IMG/VR virus record: IMGVR_UViG_3300023184_000072
Coordinates: 22,305-86,304 of that record
Strand: one strand, 5' to 3'
Source: a virus
DNA: 64,000 nt
The position numbers and the translations under genes were made by a program. Shown here one piece after another: positions 30,286 through 40,155 of the stretch. Below the pieces are notes generated by a model that saw nothing but the letters and a program-made list of their open reading frames with translations, searched no databases and was not told the origin of the DNA. The stretch's first letter is position 1, and each line of letters opens with the position of its first letter.

Positions 30286-33200
30286 TTATGAAGTTGTGGT
30301 AGTTGTTGTAGTAGGTTGAATTATATCATATACTGTCTCAATATAAAACTCTCTTTTTACAGGATCATATTTAACATCTTTATCAATAGGAATATAATCT
30401 AGTTTAGTAATAATAACTCTTTCAAATTTACTATCATATACTCCATGTAATCCAATACCATTAAAATTATTATCTATATCTACTTTTGGAAAGTATCTTT
30501 GTATTTCAAATGATAAATGATCTGTCATAAATCTATTTACACCAGAACCAAATCCCCCTATCTCATTAATCTTTACACCTTCAATTAAAAATATCTGTCC
30601 TCTTTTAGCATCTACTGTAACTTGTCCTTGTGGAATTTTAAGAAAGAATTTATTTTGACTTCCTACAAATCCAAGATCTGTTTCAGCAAAATCAATAGGT
30701 GGAGTTTCTCCAAATAATTTAGTTCCTCCTAAATAAGCAGCTTTTGGATTTGTAGAATTCATTGTTAATAAGTTATTATATAACAATGATTTATTTTCAA
30801 ATCTAGCAAGTACAGCTTTGTTTTGAATACCATCTAATGATATAAGATTTCCATAGTTTTGAGGAAAATCAAATAAAGCTGTTGGAGAATATCTTAACCA
30901 ATTATTAACTCTTACATCTACATTCTGTTCTTGTGCATCAGAGTAAATAGCTCTAAATGGATAGTTTGTAAAACATAATTGATTAGTCCAATCTGCAGGA
31001 AGATGACTGAAATAATTTTCTTTATTCTGTTTAGAATATGTTGGATTATAATGATATGTATTATCAAATGTAATAGGTACAAATGTTTCTTGTACCCAGT
31101 TATCAGGAATACCTGTTGTTACATGTGGCCAAAAATCACCTTCTCTATTATTAAATGCTTGTCTTAAATCTGTATTATAAGAACTCTCGCAATAGAAGTT
31201 AGGAATACCATATGCAAATAAATAAAAGTATCCATCATAATAAGTTCTATATGTTCCATTTATCCCATCAATTCCTTCAGAAATTTTAGCAGGGTCTGTA
31301 GGACAATCAAAACTATGTGCTTTAACTGATATTATATTTTTAAAATTACGACCATCTCTATTGAAGTCATATAATATAGATCTAGATGAATGCCAATATT
31401 TAGGATAGGCAATATTACCTAACTCATCATAAAATATTTCTGAATCATCTGGAGAATTAACTCTATTATCTATAAAGAATGGAAGCTTAGTTTTGAATGC
31501 AAAACGAGAGATGAATGTATCACCACCAAATACAGTGAATGATGATTTATAATTTGGAGAATTAAATATTTGTTGTGCTCCAGTATCAACAGTTTGATAT
31601 GAATATATTTGTCCCCATTGATTAGTTATTACATTTTTTAAAGATGCATAATAAGAAACAACTGTTATATCTTTTTGATTTTCTGGAGAGTTACAATTAT
31701 CAAAATCTGTTATTGTTTTTCTAGATATATCTGTTATATAAGGAATTGTTCCATTTAATAAAGATGGTGTTTCACTAGGAAACAATAATGGATCTACAAC
31801 ATTACTATTTCTTTTTTCTAATGTCTTTAAGTATATAGATGTTTCTCTTTGATAATTGTTTATACTAATTCCACTTGGTTCCCCAACAGATTGAACAACA
31901 GGAATTAAATATTGTTTTAAGTCAAGTTCTCTTTGTTTAATACCAGTGCTATTCCCAACAGTAACATTATTATCTATATCTGCAGAATAATCATAACTAG
32001 CTATAGAGTTATATGAATAAGCATAATTTTTTCTTAATATACCATTTATAAAAAGTTGTAAATAAGTTTGGTATCCTGTAAACATTGCTATTGCATTGAA
32101 AGGATCAGTAATTGCTGCAATATTATAAGAACTGTTTAAAGCATCTTTTTGAGCTTCATATGAAAGAAGTCTATATTTTGCATTACTTCTAACATTAACA
32201 TGATGAGCAGTTCCTGCACCATACATTACATTCTCTAGTTTAAGAATACTTCCTAAGAAAGGTTGTCCAAAAGATGTTTCTGGAGAATTAAATACTTGTC
32301 TATATTTAAGATCTTTTTTTGCAGGATTAAAAGAATCTATAGGAATTTCTTTTCCACAGTCTTTTGTGCTTCTTCTTCCAATTGTAGGATTATAAATATC
32401 ACCACCTGGACCAAAATCAAATACACCTGGAGCACTTGTTACATTACCTTGTTTTTGTTTACTATAAGCACATTGACATCCAACAGGACTCCAATCACCA
32501 TTTATACCTCTATTACTACAATCATCACCTGGAGCATCATCAACATTTACTCTTGAATACACATCACCTCCTCCTGCAAACCAACCATTACCTTTTACCC
32601 AAGGATCTTTATAAATATATGTAGAATTATTATTTGTAAAAGGATCATTCCATTGTACATGAAATCCTCTACAACCTATAGATTCTGTATTCCATACATC
32701 ATAATTTGCAGGACCTATATACATAGTATCTGGATAATTAGCAAATGGTCTTGTTCCAGAACATATTTCTATCATCTCACCAACTGGTACTTCTATAGTT
32801 GTAGGTCTTCCTGTTTCTAAACTTGTATATACATATGTAGGAACTTTAGTTAGATCATTAGTCACTCCTTTATAACAATATATAATCCATGGTTTAGCTT
32901 CTTGAATCCATGCATTATTTGTTTCATCTATAAATGGATCTACATTAAGATCATTATATGGATAGTTTGGATAATAGTAGTCTTGATTTTCTCTTTTATA
33001 AGATCCAACATTTCTAAGAATACCTTTTGCTATAATTGATTTATTGGTTGATCTATCTCCTCTTATTATTTTAAATCCAACAATATTATCTTTCTGCTCT
33101 TGTGTAAGAGAAGATGTTTGTATTAGTGAATGAATTTGATAAGAATCTACATTAATACCTAATGGATATACTGAATCATTTTGCATTACCACTTTATACT

Positions 33201-34800
33201 TACCATTTTCTATTGTAGGAGTAGCACTTTCAAATGCTGGACTTACAAGAATGTCAGGAAACTTATGGTGTCTAATAGGTTTATTTGCTAGGTCTCCCCA
33301 CAAAGCTACATTACAAGGATAGGTTTCTTCTGATTCCCAATAAGCAAATTCGCCATATTCATGTGGTGTTGCATTACCAATTGGAAGTCCAGTAGCTTGC
33401 CCTATTACAGTTGCTGTATTATATATCTTCCAATAAGGACTATATCCAATCCCTGTTGAAGGATCTATAGTGGTAGGTTCACCTATGAAGTCAGCATTAG
33501 TAGTTGGAATATCTGGAAGCTGTAAATCATTATAATTTAATACTCTTCCAGGAATATGAAAACCATCTGTTTGTTTACCATTAGCTAATAAAAATACTAT
33601 TTCAATTGCATATATTTCATCACGTAGATATCCACGTAAGTTTGTAGCATTCACTTCATCAGCATAACTTTCTGTTGCAGGTAATTTATATGTTTGCCAT
33701 TTAAGATCTATTTGACTAGCAATAGATTGGTAATTAATTCTATCTATAGATGTAAGATTATCCCATACAAGAATATCTTGTACAGCTGTAAGATCTTGTG
33801 CTATTTCATAATAAGGATATTTTTCAAATATATCTCCAATACTTAATGTTGCAGTGGTTACATCTTCTCCTGTGTACGTAATCTTTTTAGTTGAAGAACT
33901 AATAGAATAAGTTCCTACTAAATTAACAGATGTGGATGCATTCACTGTTTTTACAACAGCTAAGTTAAAATATCTAAATTCTCCTGAAACATCTAAATTA
34001 CTAACTTGTACTACAACAGATTTACCAACTTCATAATCAAAATTAAAATCTGTAATATGTGTATCAACTATAGGACAAGGATTTGTAACAGAATAATAAG
34101 ATGTATATCCATTACCAGAAACATCACAATATTGAATTGCAAATTGAACTGTTCCTGCTTTTAAATTTCCACCACTAATAACTTTTGTAATACTTAAATC
34201 AGGAATGTTAAAATTAGGTTGTAATTTTATTCTATTACAATCTAAATTACCTACATCATATACAGGATCACATAAAGAAGTTCCAGATAATAATTTCCAA
34301 GGAATATTTTCAAGAGTGATATCCATATATCTTCTTGGATTATATCCATCTGTCCAATATATTTCTGTTGTACAATTTGTAATTTTATGTACCACCTTAT
34401 GTATAGGATAGTGTATATTAAAATTTAAACATGGAGCATTTGTCAATGTATTATAAATACAATCATTGTTTTCCATATATCCTATTTCAGAACCTCCTGT
34501 TGTAGGATTTGCTAAAAAGAATATATGTTTGTTTTTTTCATTAATAAAATAAGTTCCTATTAAAGCATATCCTGAAGGAAACTGTACACAGAATTCATTA
34601 CCTTGTTCATTCTGATAATTAACTGAACTAGAATCAAAGTTTTCTAAAGCTGCATTTAATGCATAGGTTAATTCTCCTGGCTTAACTTGGTTTATTGTAT
34701 TATCCATGTTAAGTCCAGAAACAGCAACACCATATTCCATTTTGATATTGCTTTTATCTCCATCAAGTATTTTTTTAATTTGATCTAATTCGTCTGCCAT
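30286..34800 (-). CDS. Muzzle-like (tail stabilisation) protein (1,504 aa)
   Basis: This is a very long, Asn/Tyr-rich, mainly beta protein placed after the ring proteins, where crAss-like phages encode the muzzle of the short tail. Features that fit are a start with MDNTINQVKPGELTYALNAA and the stretch TTEIYWTDGYNPRRYMDI, typical of tail-tip proteins with YD-like repeats. Near the end is IDNNFNGIGLHGVYDSKFERV. The last residues are PTTTTTTTS, a Thr tail, and what I expect as the family's C-terminal block appears in the next gene. It probably forms the tube end and holds back the genome. I have not verified this by alignment. Confidence 0.7.
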   Translation of the reverse strand: MADELDQIKKILDGDKSNIKMEYGVAVSGLNMDNTINQVKPGELTYALNAALENFDSSSVNYQNEQGNEFCVQFPSGYALIGTYFINEKNKHIFFLANPTTGGSEIGYMENNDCIYNTLTNAPCLNFNIHYPIHKVVHKITNCTTEIYWTDGYNPRRYMDITLENIPWKLLSGTSLCDPVYDVGNLDCNRIKLQPNFNIPDLSITKVISGGNLKAGTVQFAIQYCDVSGNGYTSYYSVTNPCPIVDTHITDFNFDYEVGKSVVVQVSNLDVSGEFRYFNLAVVKTVNASTSVNLVGTYSISSSTKKITYTGEDVTTATLSIGDIFEKYPYYEIAQDLTAVQDILVWDNLTSIDRINYQSIASQIDLKWQTYKLPATESYADEVNATNLRGYLRDEIYAIEIVFLLANGKQTDGFHIPGRVLNYNDLQLPDIPTTNADFIGEPTTIDPSTGIGYSPYWKIYNTATVIGQATGLPIGNATPHEYGEFAYWESEETYPCNVALWGDLANKPIRHHKFPDILVSPAFESATPTIENGKYKVVMQNDSVYPLGINVDSYQIHSLIQTSSLTQEQKDNIVGFKIIRGDRSTNKSIIAKGILRNVGSYKRENQDYYYPNYPYNDLNVDPFIDETNNAWIQEAKPWIIYCYKGVTNDLTKVPTYVYTSLETGRPTTIEVPVGEMIEICSGTRPFANYPDTMYIGPANYDVWNTESIGCRGFHVQWNDPFTNNNSTYIYKDPWVKGNGWFAGGGDVYSRVNVDDAPGDDCSNRGINGDWSPVGCQCAYSKQKQGNVTSAPGVFDFGPGGDIYNPTIGRRSTKDCGKEIPIDSFNPAKKDLKYRQVFNSPETSFGQPFLGSILKLENVMYGAGTAHHVNVRSNAKYRLLSYEAQKDALNSSYNIAAITDPFNAIAMFTGYQTYLQLFINGILRKNYAYSYNSIASYDYSADIDNNVTVGNSTGIKQRELDLKQYLIPVVQSVGEPSGISINNYQRETSIYLKTLEKRNSNVVDPLLFPSETPSLLNGTIPYITDISRKTITDFDNCNSPENQKDITVVSYYASLKNVITNQWGQIYSYQTVDTGAQQIFNSPNYKSSFTVFGGDTFISRFAFKTKLPFFIDNRVNSPDDSEIFYDELGNIAYPKYWHSSRSILYDFNRDGRNFKNIISVKAHSFDCPTDPAKISEGIDGINGTYRTYYDGYFYLFAYGIPNFYCESSYNTDLRQAFNNREGDFWPHVTTGIPDNWVQETFVPITFDNTYHYNPTYSKQNKENYFSHLPADWTNQLCFTNYPFRAIYSDAQEQNVDVRVNNWLRYSPTALFDFPQNYGNLISLDGIQNKAVLARFENKSLLYNNLLTMNSTNPKAAYLGGTKLFGETPPIDFAETDLGFVGSQNKFFLKIPQGQVTVDAKRGQIFLIEGVKINEIGGFGSGVNRFMTDHLSFEIQRYFPKVDIDNNFNGIGLHGVYDSKFERVIITKLDYIPIDKDVKYDPVKREFYIETVYDIIQPTTTTTTTS

Positions 34801-34805
34801 AGTGA

Positions 34806-35780
34806 TTAGTTATTACGTCTTCTACCATATCTATTAGTACGGTTAGGAAGTTCATACATATTAAATCTATTCAAATCGTTTTTGATTCTTCTTTGTTTCT
34901 CCCAAGGAGTTTGTTTCTTAATTTCTATATCAGCCATAATGAATGATTCTTCATATGCTTGTTTATGATATACGAGTTTTTGTTGTAACTGATTGAAAGT
35001 TTCATCATTAGTTTGGTTAGTAAGCATTTCAAACACTTTAAACTTAATAAATGCTTCTACATATTCTCTTATACGATAGTTATCAGGAATCATTTGATTT
35101 CCTATTTCATCATATTCTGTAGAATAGAATAATAAGTGAACTGTTCCATTTCTGAAATTTGTAACAAACTTATTATCTCTAATATCAAAACTATCATAGC
35201 TAGCAGCTCCAGGAGTGAATTCATGAATAGGAGGAGCTTGAGCATACATTTCCCAATTGTTTGTATAGTCTACACCACAGTTTTGTCTTGCAGATATATT
35301 TCCAGGTTTTAATAAATACTCATGAGTAAATTGTCTAGCTGTACTATTATTTGTTTTATAAACAGCTTGTACTAATTCTGGCATACATGTACCATCACAT
35401 TGTGGAACTTGACAACCAGGTCTGTTACAAGGTGTACCTCCAATAGTTAATGGAGCAATTTGTATAGTGGTTGCACTAGCTGCTTGAGAATAAAATGAGT
35501 TAGCATCTTGATATGGAAAACCATTCACTGCTGTACACATCCAAGCTTCTCTTACAGCATAGAAGTTATCAGGAAGTCTAGCTTGAAAATCTTCTATATA
35601 AAGAATCTCTTCACTTATAACAAATGTAGTTCTTCCTAACTTCTTTAGAGCTTTGTCTAAGTAAGTAGGAAATAAAAGATCATCTATTGCACCAGTATCA
35701 AAATAACTTTTCAGTTCTTCTTTTACAGTTGAATAAATAGGTTCAGGCGATATAAAATTATATTTATAGTAGTAACTCAT
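34806..35780 (-). CDS. Head-tail connector/ring protein (324 aa)
   Basis: The protein starts MSYYYKYNFISPEPIYSTV and has an internal Cys-rich insert (CNRPGCQVPQCDGTC, about 118-132) that could bind a metal. It continues with RIREYVEAFIKFKVFEML, a helical segment typical of adaptor/ring proteins, and a basic tail ending NRYGRRRNN. The order ring, small protein, ring, muzzle matches Crassvirales tail operons. The stop lies 5 bases before the muzzle-like ATG. Assignment to a specific ring (R1-R4) is not possible by eye. Confidence 0.65.
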   Translation of the reverse strand: MSYYYKYNFISPEPIYSTVKEELKSYFDTGAIDDLLFPTYLDKALKKLGRTTFVISEEILYIEDFQARLPDNFYAVREAWMCTAVNGFPYQDANSFYSQAASATTIQIAPLTIGGTPCNRPGCQVPQCDGTCMPELVQAVYKTNNSTARQFTHEYLLKPGNISARQNCGVDYTNNWEMYAQAPPIHEFTPGAASYDSFDIRDNKFVTNFRNGTVHLLFYSTEYDEIGNQMIPDNYRIREYVEAFIKFKVFEMLTNQTNDETFNQLQQKLVYHKQAYEESFIMADIEIKKQTPWEKQRRIKNDLNRFNMYELPNRTNRYGRRRNN

Positions 35781-35786
35781 AATTTA

Positions 35787-36266
35787 TTATTTTTTCCATT
35801 CATGGTAAATATGTTGATACTTATCGCTGGTTTTTAAGTAGTGTGATAATAGTCTTGATGTAAGTCTAGAAGGTTTGAAATACCAAAGATCAGAATGTTT
35901 AAATCTTGCTGTGTTTTTAAACCACATCCAACCAAAAAAGAATCCTTCTGTATGGTAATTGAAGTTATATATTACCTTTCCCTTCTCTTTAGTTTTTTGC
36001 CAATCTATTGGAAGATTAATAAACTCTTTCCCATCAGCATTTGTAATCTTTCTTCTTTTCTTTTTATTTATAGAGAACTCTCCAAACCCATAAGGTAGTT
36101 TTGCTTTATCACCTGTCTCTAATATATATTCTTTAAAAGATTCATTATAAGTGTAGGTAATGTTTCTCCATTCATCATATGTAAGTTTTATAGATGGATG
36201 TTTTTTACAAAACAAGTTGTAATTATCCTTACTTGAAGATCTCCATTCCACTTTAACTCTTGCCAT
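35787..36266 (-). CDS. Conserved small protein between the ring genes (159 aa)
   Basis: A basic, aromatic-rich protein (YNLFCKKHPSIKLTYDEW, GFFFGWMWFKNTARFKHSDLW) with no signal peptide or clear motif. Its place between two ring-protein genes, with only a few bases on either side, suggests a structural or assembly part of the short tail. I recall an equivalent small gene at this position in other crAss-like phages but cannot name a function. Confidence 0.6.
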   Translation of the reverse strand: MARVKVEWRSSSKDNYNLFCKKHPSIKLTYDEWRNITYTYNESFKEYILETGDKAKLPYGFGEFSINKKKRRKITNADGKEFINLPIDWQKTKEKGKVIYNFNYHTEGFFFGWMWFKNTARFKHSDLWYFKPSRLTSRLLSHYLKTSDKYQHIYHEWKK

Positions 36267-36269
36267 TTA

Positions 36270-36998
36270 TTATGTGGTTGGTCCAGAATTAGGTGCTTGA
36301 CCATCTAATCCTTGTTCAGTTTGATCTGTTTTAATATTGAAATATGTTTGCAATAGTTTCTTAGATGTTAACTCAAGGACTTGTTGTTCTAGATATCCAG
36401 GAAGAGGAAACTCTTTATCTAATGGATTCATACATAATTGTTCATTTGTATAATCTGGAGTTCCACATCCACATTCTGGATATAAGATTTCATTATCTAC
36501 ATCTTCTTCAAAAAATGCTACTAATCTAATTGATTTAATCATAGGATTATTTACATATAGATACTCATTAGTTATCCAGAAATATTCCTCATTTTTGATT
36601 ATAGGAAGTTTTAAAAGATTGATATATCTATTGACAGTGATTTCTTTTAACTTCTTTCCTCTACCACTTAATGCATTAATAGAATAAACTCCTTGTATTA
36701 CATATTGGTAATTACCTTCTGATACACGTGGAAGTTTAAATTTAGTTCTAGCTATTGTGCATTCATCTACATAATTACAACATTCAGAAATAGGTACTTC
36801 TACCATCTCTAAACAAGGAATGGTAGTAAATAATGTGTCAGTTGCCCAAAGCTTTCTTAGATTGGTTTCTCTCTTTATAAGTAATAAAGAATTGTTTCTT
36901 ATTTCAGATGCAATTGCTCTATCGGTTATCAAAGAGTCAGTCGAAAGTATCTTGTGGACACTTCTAACATCTGATACTAATTTTCTTAATGTTGCCAT
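36270..36998 (-). CDS. Ring/tail adaptor protein (242 aa)
   Basis: The N-terminus is helical (MATLRKLVSDVRSVHKILSTD, then IASEIRNNSLLLIKRETNLRKLW), followed by a beta-rich core. Paired Cys motifs occur (SECCNYVDEC, PECGCGTPDY). A helical end (LEQQVLELTSKKLLQTYF) resembles the gatekeeper/ring proteins of crAss-like tails. The protein precedes the 159- and 324-residue genes with spacings of 3-6 bases. I call it a ring protein from position and general form only. Confidence 0.6.
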   Translation of the reverse strand: MATLRKLVSDVRSVHKILSTDSLITDRAIASEIRNNSLLLIKRETNLRKLWATDTLFTTIPCLEMVEVPISECCNYVDECTIARTKFKLPRVSEGNYQYVIQGVYSINALSGRGKKLKEITVNRYINLLKLPIIKNEEYFWITNEYLYVNNPMIKSIRLVAFFEEDVDNEILYPECGCGTPDYTNEQLCMNPLDKEFPLPGYLEQQVLELTSKKLLQTYFNIKTDQTEQGLDGQAPNSGPTT

Positions 36999-37000
36999 AA

Positions 37001-38206
37001 TTATATTCGTTGTTCGAATTCAGCTATTTTACCAAGCTCCATATCATATACTAATGCTAGAGCAGCTCTTACTGAATGTACAAAATTATTATCTAAGTGC
37101 CATCTATCAGTTCCTGAAAGACTAGGCATTTGTTGTATTCTCACTCCTTTAACTTCTTTAGCCATATAGTGATGTTTATCACCTGTATGTACTTCTCTAT
37201 ATTTAGCATTACCAAATGCTTGACTATACTGAGGATGTGTTGCAAACAATAATGGTAAATCTTCTAACTTACAATTACCATGGTGCCAACCAATGAATGT
37301 ATTTCCTAATGTGATTCCTTTAATAACACTATGCTCTCTTATAAAATCTACATCAATAGCTTCTTTAAAGAATACATCTAATGCATGTGCTAAATAAAAA
37401 GATTTAGTTCTGTCATGATTACCTTGTACTAACACTACCACCACTTGACTTGCATATTGTCTTAACATATTAATAGTCTTAACTAAAATATCAAAACCTA
37501 ATTCATATTCTTCTGAATAATCCATTATAGTATCTTGTGGTGTACCATTTGTAGTTTGGTGTTGATAGTTATCAGTGTGGAAGAAATCATTTGATATAGG
37601 TAACACTACAGTGTCTATATGATAATTAGATACCACTTTGTTAATCAAAGATTGAGCCACATCAAAATATCTTTGAGCTCTTGCTTGTGGACTGTTATCA
37701 CCATCTATTGTTTTCTTAGCTAAATGGTAATCAGCTATAGAGATTTCTACATTTACAACATCTTTAAAGTTTGGTACCTTATCAACTGTTATATTGTTTG
37801 GTTTGTAGTTTTGTAAAAACTTAGCAAAGTCTTCAGGAGAATAATCTTTTGCTTGTTTTAGTTTTGAAAAGACTGAGGAAGTAAACTTCCCACTTGGTAA
37901 CATCTTAGACCAGTAGTTGGTTATGATGTATTTATCTAAGTTTATCTTATGTAGCTTGGCTAGTTCAATATCATCTTTAGGTTCAAAGTCTGATATAATT
38001 GTACTTTCTATTGTACCTTTTTCAACATTCACTTTACGTTCTCCTGTATAATTTATTACAGGTTCACTATCTTTTTCTTTAAGCTCTTTCATGAGCTCAT
38101 TCACTTCGTATTCACTTATTCCTAATTTCTCAGCATAGAATTTTTTACTTTTCTTCTGCGTTAACAACTCTTCTAATCTGTACAATAAACTTTGATTTTC
38201 AGACAT
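37001..38206 (-). CDS. Calcineurin-like metallophosphoesterase with N-terminal HTH (401 aa)
   Basis: The motif set of the calcineurin superfamily is visible in order: D159-x-H161 (ISIADYHL), N206-D207 with D212 (ISNDFFHTDN), G262-N-H-D265 (VQGNHDRTKSF), H308-H309 (GWHHGN) and H345-H346 (TGDKHH). The second motif reads SND in place of the usual GD. Residues about 8-45 (SKKFYAEKLGISEYEVNELM) look like a helix-turn-helix. The family includes nucleases such as Mre11/SbcD and phosphodiesterases. The substrate here is unknown; DNA or nucleotide processing is plausible. It is the first gene after the terminator at 38311-38344, so it may open a new transcription unit. Confidence 0.85.
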   Translation of the reverse strand: MSENQSLLYRLEELLTQKKSKKFYAEKLGISEYEVNELMKELKEKDSEPVINYTGERKVNVEKGTIESTIISDFEPKDDIELAKLHKINLDKYIITNYWSKMLPSGKFTSSVFSKLKQAKDYSPEDFAKFLQNYKPNNITVDKVPNFKDVVNVEISIADYHLAKKTIDGDNSPQARAQRYFDVAQSLINKVVSNYHIDTVVLPISNDFFHTDNYQHQTTNGTPQDTIMDYSEEYELGFDILVKTINMLRQYASQVVVVLVQGNHDRTKSFYLAHALDVFFKEAIDVDFIREHSVIKGITLGNTFIGWHHGNCKLEDLPLLFATHPQYSQAFGNAKYREVHTGDKHHYMAKEVKGVRIQQMPSLSGTDRWHLDNNFVHSVRAALALVYDMELGKIAEFEQRI

Positions 38207-38234
38207 ATGTATTTATATTAGTTAAAAAATATCG

Positions 38235-38266
38235 TAAAGATAAACAATAGTTTTTATATAATCCAA
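38235..38266 (-). promoter_or_regulatory. Candidate promoter for the ring/muzzle/cargo unit
   Basis: On the minus strand a TTG (38266..38264) is followed after 21 bases by TATCTTTA (38242..38235). That is one base off the Bacteroidota TAnnTTTG box at about the expected spacing. It lies between the intrinsic terminator and the metallophosphoesterase start. Confidence 0.35.
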
Positions 38267-38310
38267 ATAATTTTAGTTAGAGAGTTAATTATTTATAATT
38301 AAATTAGTTA

Positions 38311-38344
38311 TAAAACAAAAACTCCCCAAGAAGATCTTGAGGAG
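38311..38344 (-). terminator. Intrinsic terminator closing the fibre block
   Basis: On the minus strand a stem of nine pairs with one mismatch (CTCCTCAAGA, loop of three, TCTTGGGGAG) is followed directly by TTTTTGTTTT. It lies just after the 95-residue gene. This is the clearest terminator of the minus arm. Confidence 0.75.
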
Positions 38345-38377
38345 AAACCTTGTAAAACCAACAAAACAAGGTTTTTT
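38345..38377 (+). terminator. Plus-strand-oriented hairpin with T run
   Basis: AAACCTTG (38345-38352) pairs with CAAGGTTT (38367-38374), and the T run continues to 38377. Its U tract is on the plus strand, so it would stop antisense transcription entering the ring operon region. Together with the adjacent minus-strand hairpin it forms a back-to-back pair. Confidence 0.5.
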
Positions 38378-38380
38378 AAT

Positions 38381-38668
38381 TTATTCAGGTACTGTTGTAG
38401 ATGTAGTAGTTGTACTTCTACTAAATGTAGTGGTTGTTGTAGTTGTTGGTTCAATTAGTACTATGTCAAAATAGTTATTACACTCTCCAGTAGAAAGTAA
38501 TCTAATAGTTGTTGTACCATCAGGTACTAAATCTGAAGCATATCCACTTGTTAAATCTACTGTAGCAACAGCTGTTTCAAATGCTGTTGTATATAAATCA
38601 ACATTTGAATACAGATTAAATGGGCCTACATTAGCTCCAGCTAATGTTAATGTTATGAATACTGTCAT
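38381..38668 (-). CDS. Small NVGPFN-module protein with Thr-rich tail (95 aa)
   Basis: The first 72 residues form one compact module (VFITLTLAGANVGPFNLY, GTTTIRLLSTGECNNYFDIV). It matches the N-terminus of the 288-residue tail protein at 27898-28764. The end is a Thr/Ser-rich tail (PTTTTTTTFSRSTTTTST). It is the last gene before a strong terminator and follows two fibre-like proteins with the same kind of tail. I read it as a stand-alone copy of an appendage module, perhaps a fibre cap or a cassette for exchange. No catalytic motif is present. Confidence 0.65.
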   Translation of the reverse strand: MTVFITLTLAGANVGPFNLYSNVDLYTTAFETAVATVDLTSGYASDLVPDGTTTIRLLSTGECNNYFDIVLIEPTTTTTTTFSRSTTTTSTTVPE

Positions 38669-38688
38669 TTTATTTTATTTTATTGATT

Positions 38689-40146
38689 TTAACCAAATTT
38701 ATAAACTTGTCCATCACCTTCACCAATATTTAATTGTTGTCCAGCAAAGAATTGACAAGTTCCAATTGCACGAACTGCTGACCAATCAGAATCTGTTCCA
38801 CAAGATATTTTAACAAATGTAGTTGTACCTGCATATATTATCCAAACACCTCCAACATAACCTGGTGTTTTTTCACCAACACAAATTATATCTCCATTAG
38901 GTGATGCTGATAAACTAGTCCAATATCCTGGTGATGTAGATAATGAAACAAATGCTCCAGTTCCTCCTGTTTGTTTCCAAACATTATAAGGACCACATAT
39001 ATACACATCTCCATTTGGTGCTACAGTGATATCTCTTGCTCCACTATATGCTGTACCATGATATGTAAATCCAGTTGCAGATACTACTCTTGTATAAATA
39101 TTTCCAGAAGTATCAAGTGTCCATAATGTATCATATTGATCTACATATAATCCTGTCCAGTTAGCATTTCCAGCAAATGGAAAAATAGGAGTGAATGAAG
39201 ATGCACTAACAGTTTTTACATATAATGTACCACCATATCTTGCAGCATATATATTACCTAAAGAATCTGCAGCTATTGCAGCATCTAAACTATTTGATGC
39301 TGGTACAGTAGACCAAGGACCACCTACAGGATATTTATAAACTGTACCACCTAGAGTACATCCATATAATGTACCATCTGTTGTTGTAGTTAATCCTTTC
39401 CATGTATTTACATTTGTAGAAAGCATGTTAACTGGACAATATTCACATGTTGTAGTGGTAGTAGTTGTACTACTTGTACTACTTGTAGATGTTGTACTTG
39501 TAGAAGTTGTACTTGTAGTTGATGTACTAGAACTACTTGTAGTTGTAGTAGTTGATGGTGGTATAGTAGTGGTAGTAGTTGTTGTTTGACAAACTCCTAA
39601 AATACATGCAGGACCATTTGTAACTGTTACTAATGGTGCATGTGTCACTCCACAACATCCACAATAACTATTTGTAGCACCTACTTGTATTATAGTGTAT
39701 TCAATTTGTCCTAAACAATTATTATATTCTATTTCTTGTATTGTTGGCTCTCCATTATAAAAAGTGACACAATTACAAGCTATTGTTGTACTTGTACTAG
39801 TTGTTGTTGATGTAGAAGAAGATGAAGTTGTTGTAGTTGTAGGACAACAACAATTACAAGCTATTGTTGTAGTGGTTGTTGTTGTGGGACAACATATATT
39901 TAATTGATCATTAATATTAATTATCTCTTCTGAAATAATCATCACCTCTTCAGTGATGTTTGTTACATCATCTATAAGTTCATTAATACTATTTGTTGCA
40001 TTACATATAATACTATCAAATTTAACAAGAATATCATTTAATCCATCACATGGTTGTACACCTGTACAAGGAAGTGGAGTGCTATCATATCCAATAGCAC
40101 TCGTTCCTATTATTGTTGTATTATTTATTTGAGGACAATTAGCCAT
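38689..40146 (-). CDS. Fibre/receptor-binding candidate with beta-propeller-like end (485 aa)
   Basis: Residues 1-85 form an anchor with a coiled coil (PCDGLNDILVKFDSIIC, then ITEEVMIISEEIININDQL). It is paralogous to the start of the next protein (647 aa). Thr/Ser linkers follow, with a Cys-rich module between them (CNCVTFYN, EYNNCLGQIEY, CGCCGV). From about residue 240 to the end, short repeats of the form WxGL-DGTLYG-TVYK and DSLGNIYAARYGGTLYVK suggest a propeller of about six blades, like tectonin/NHL domains. Such domains often bind sugars, so a role in host-surface contact is plausible. Domain naming is from pattern only. Confidence 0.65.
   Translation of the reverse strand: MANCPQINNTTIIGTSAIGYDSTPLPCTGVQPCDGLNDILVKFDSIICNATNSINELIDDVTNITEEVMIISEEIININDQLNICCPTTTTTTTIACNCCCPTTTTTSSSSTSTTTSTSTTIACNCVTFYNGEPTIQEIEYNNCLGQIEYTIIQVGATNSYCGCCGVTHAPLVTVTNGPACILGVCQTTTTTTTIPPSTTTTTSSSSTSTTSTTSTSTTSTSSTSSTTTTTTTCEYCPVNMLSTNVNTWKGLTTTTDGTLYGCTLGGTVYKYPVGGPWSTVPASNSLDAAIAADSLGNIYAARYGGTLYVKTVSASSFTPIFPFAGNANWTGLYVDQYDTLWTLDTSGNIYTRVVSATGFTYHGTAYSGARDITVAPNGDVYICGPYNVWKQTGGTGAFVSLSTSPGYWTSLSASPNGDIICVGEKTPGYVGGVWIIYAGTTTFVKISCGTDSDWSAVRAIGTCQFFAGQQLNIGEGDGQVYKFG
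39450..39586 (-). repeat. Thr/Ser-codon tract inside the 485-aa protein
   Basis: This is a nearly pure run of Thr and Ser codons on the minus strand, broken by a PP/IP element. Very similar tracts occur near 40725, 41200, 41490, 43820-44030, 45140 and 28790. They share nucleotide-level similarity and could act as sites of recombination between appendage genes. Confidence 0.7.
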
Positions 40147-40155
40147 GTTTTATAT

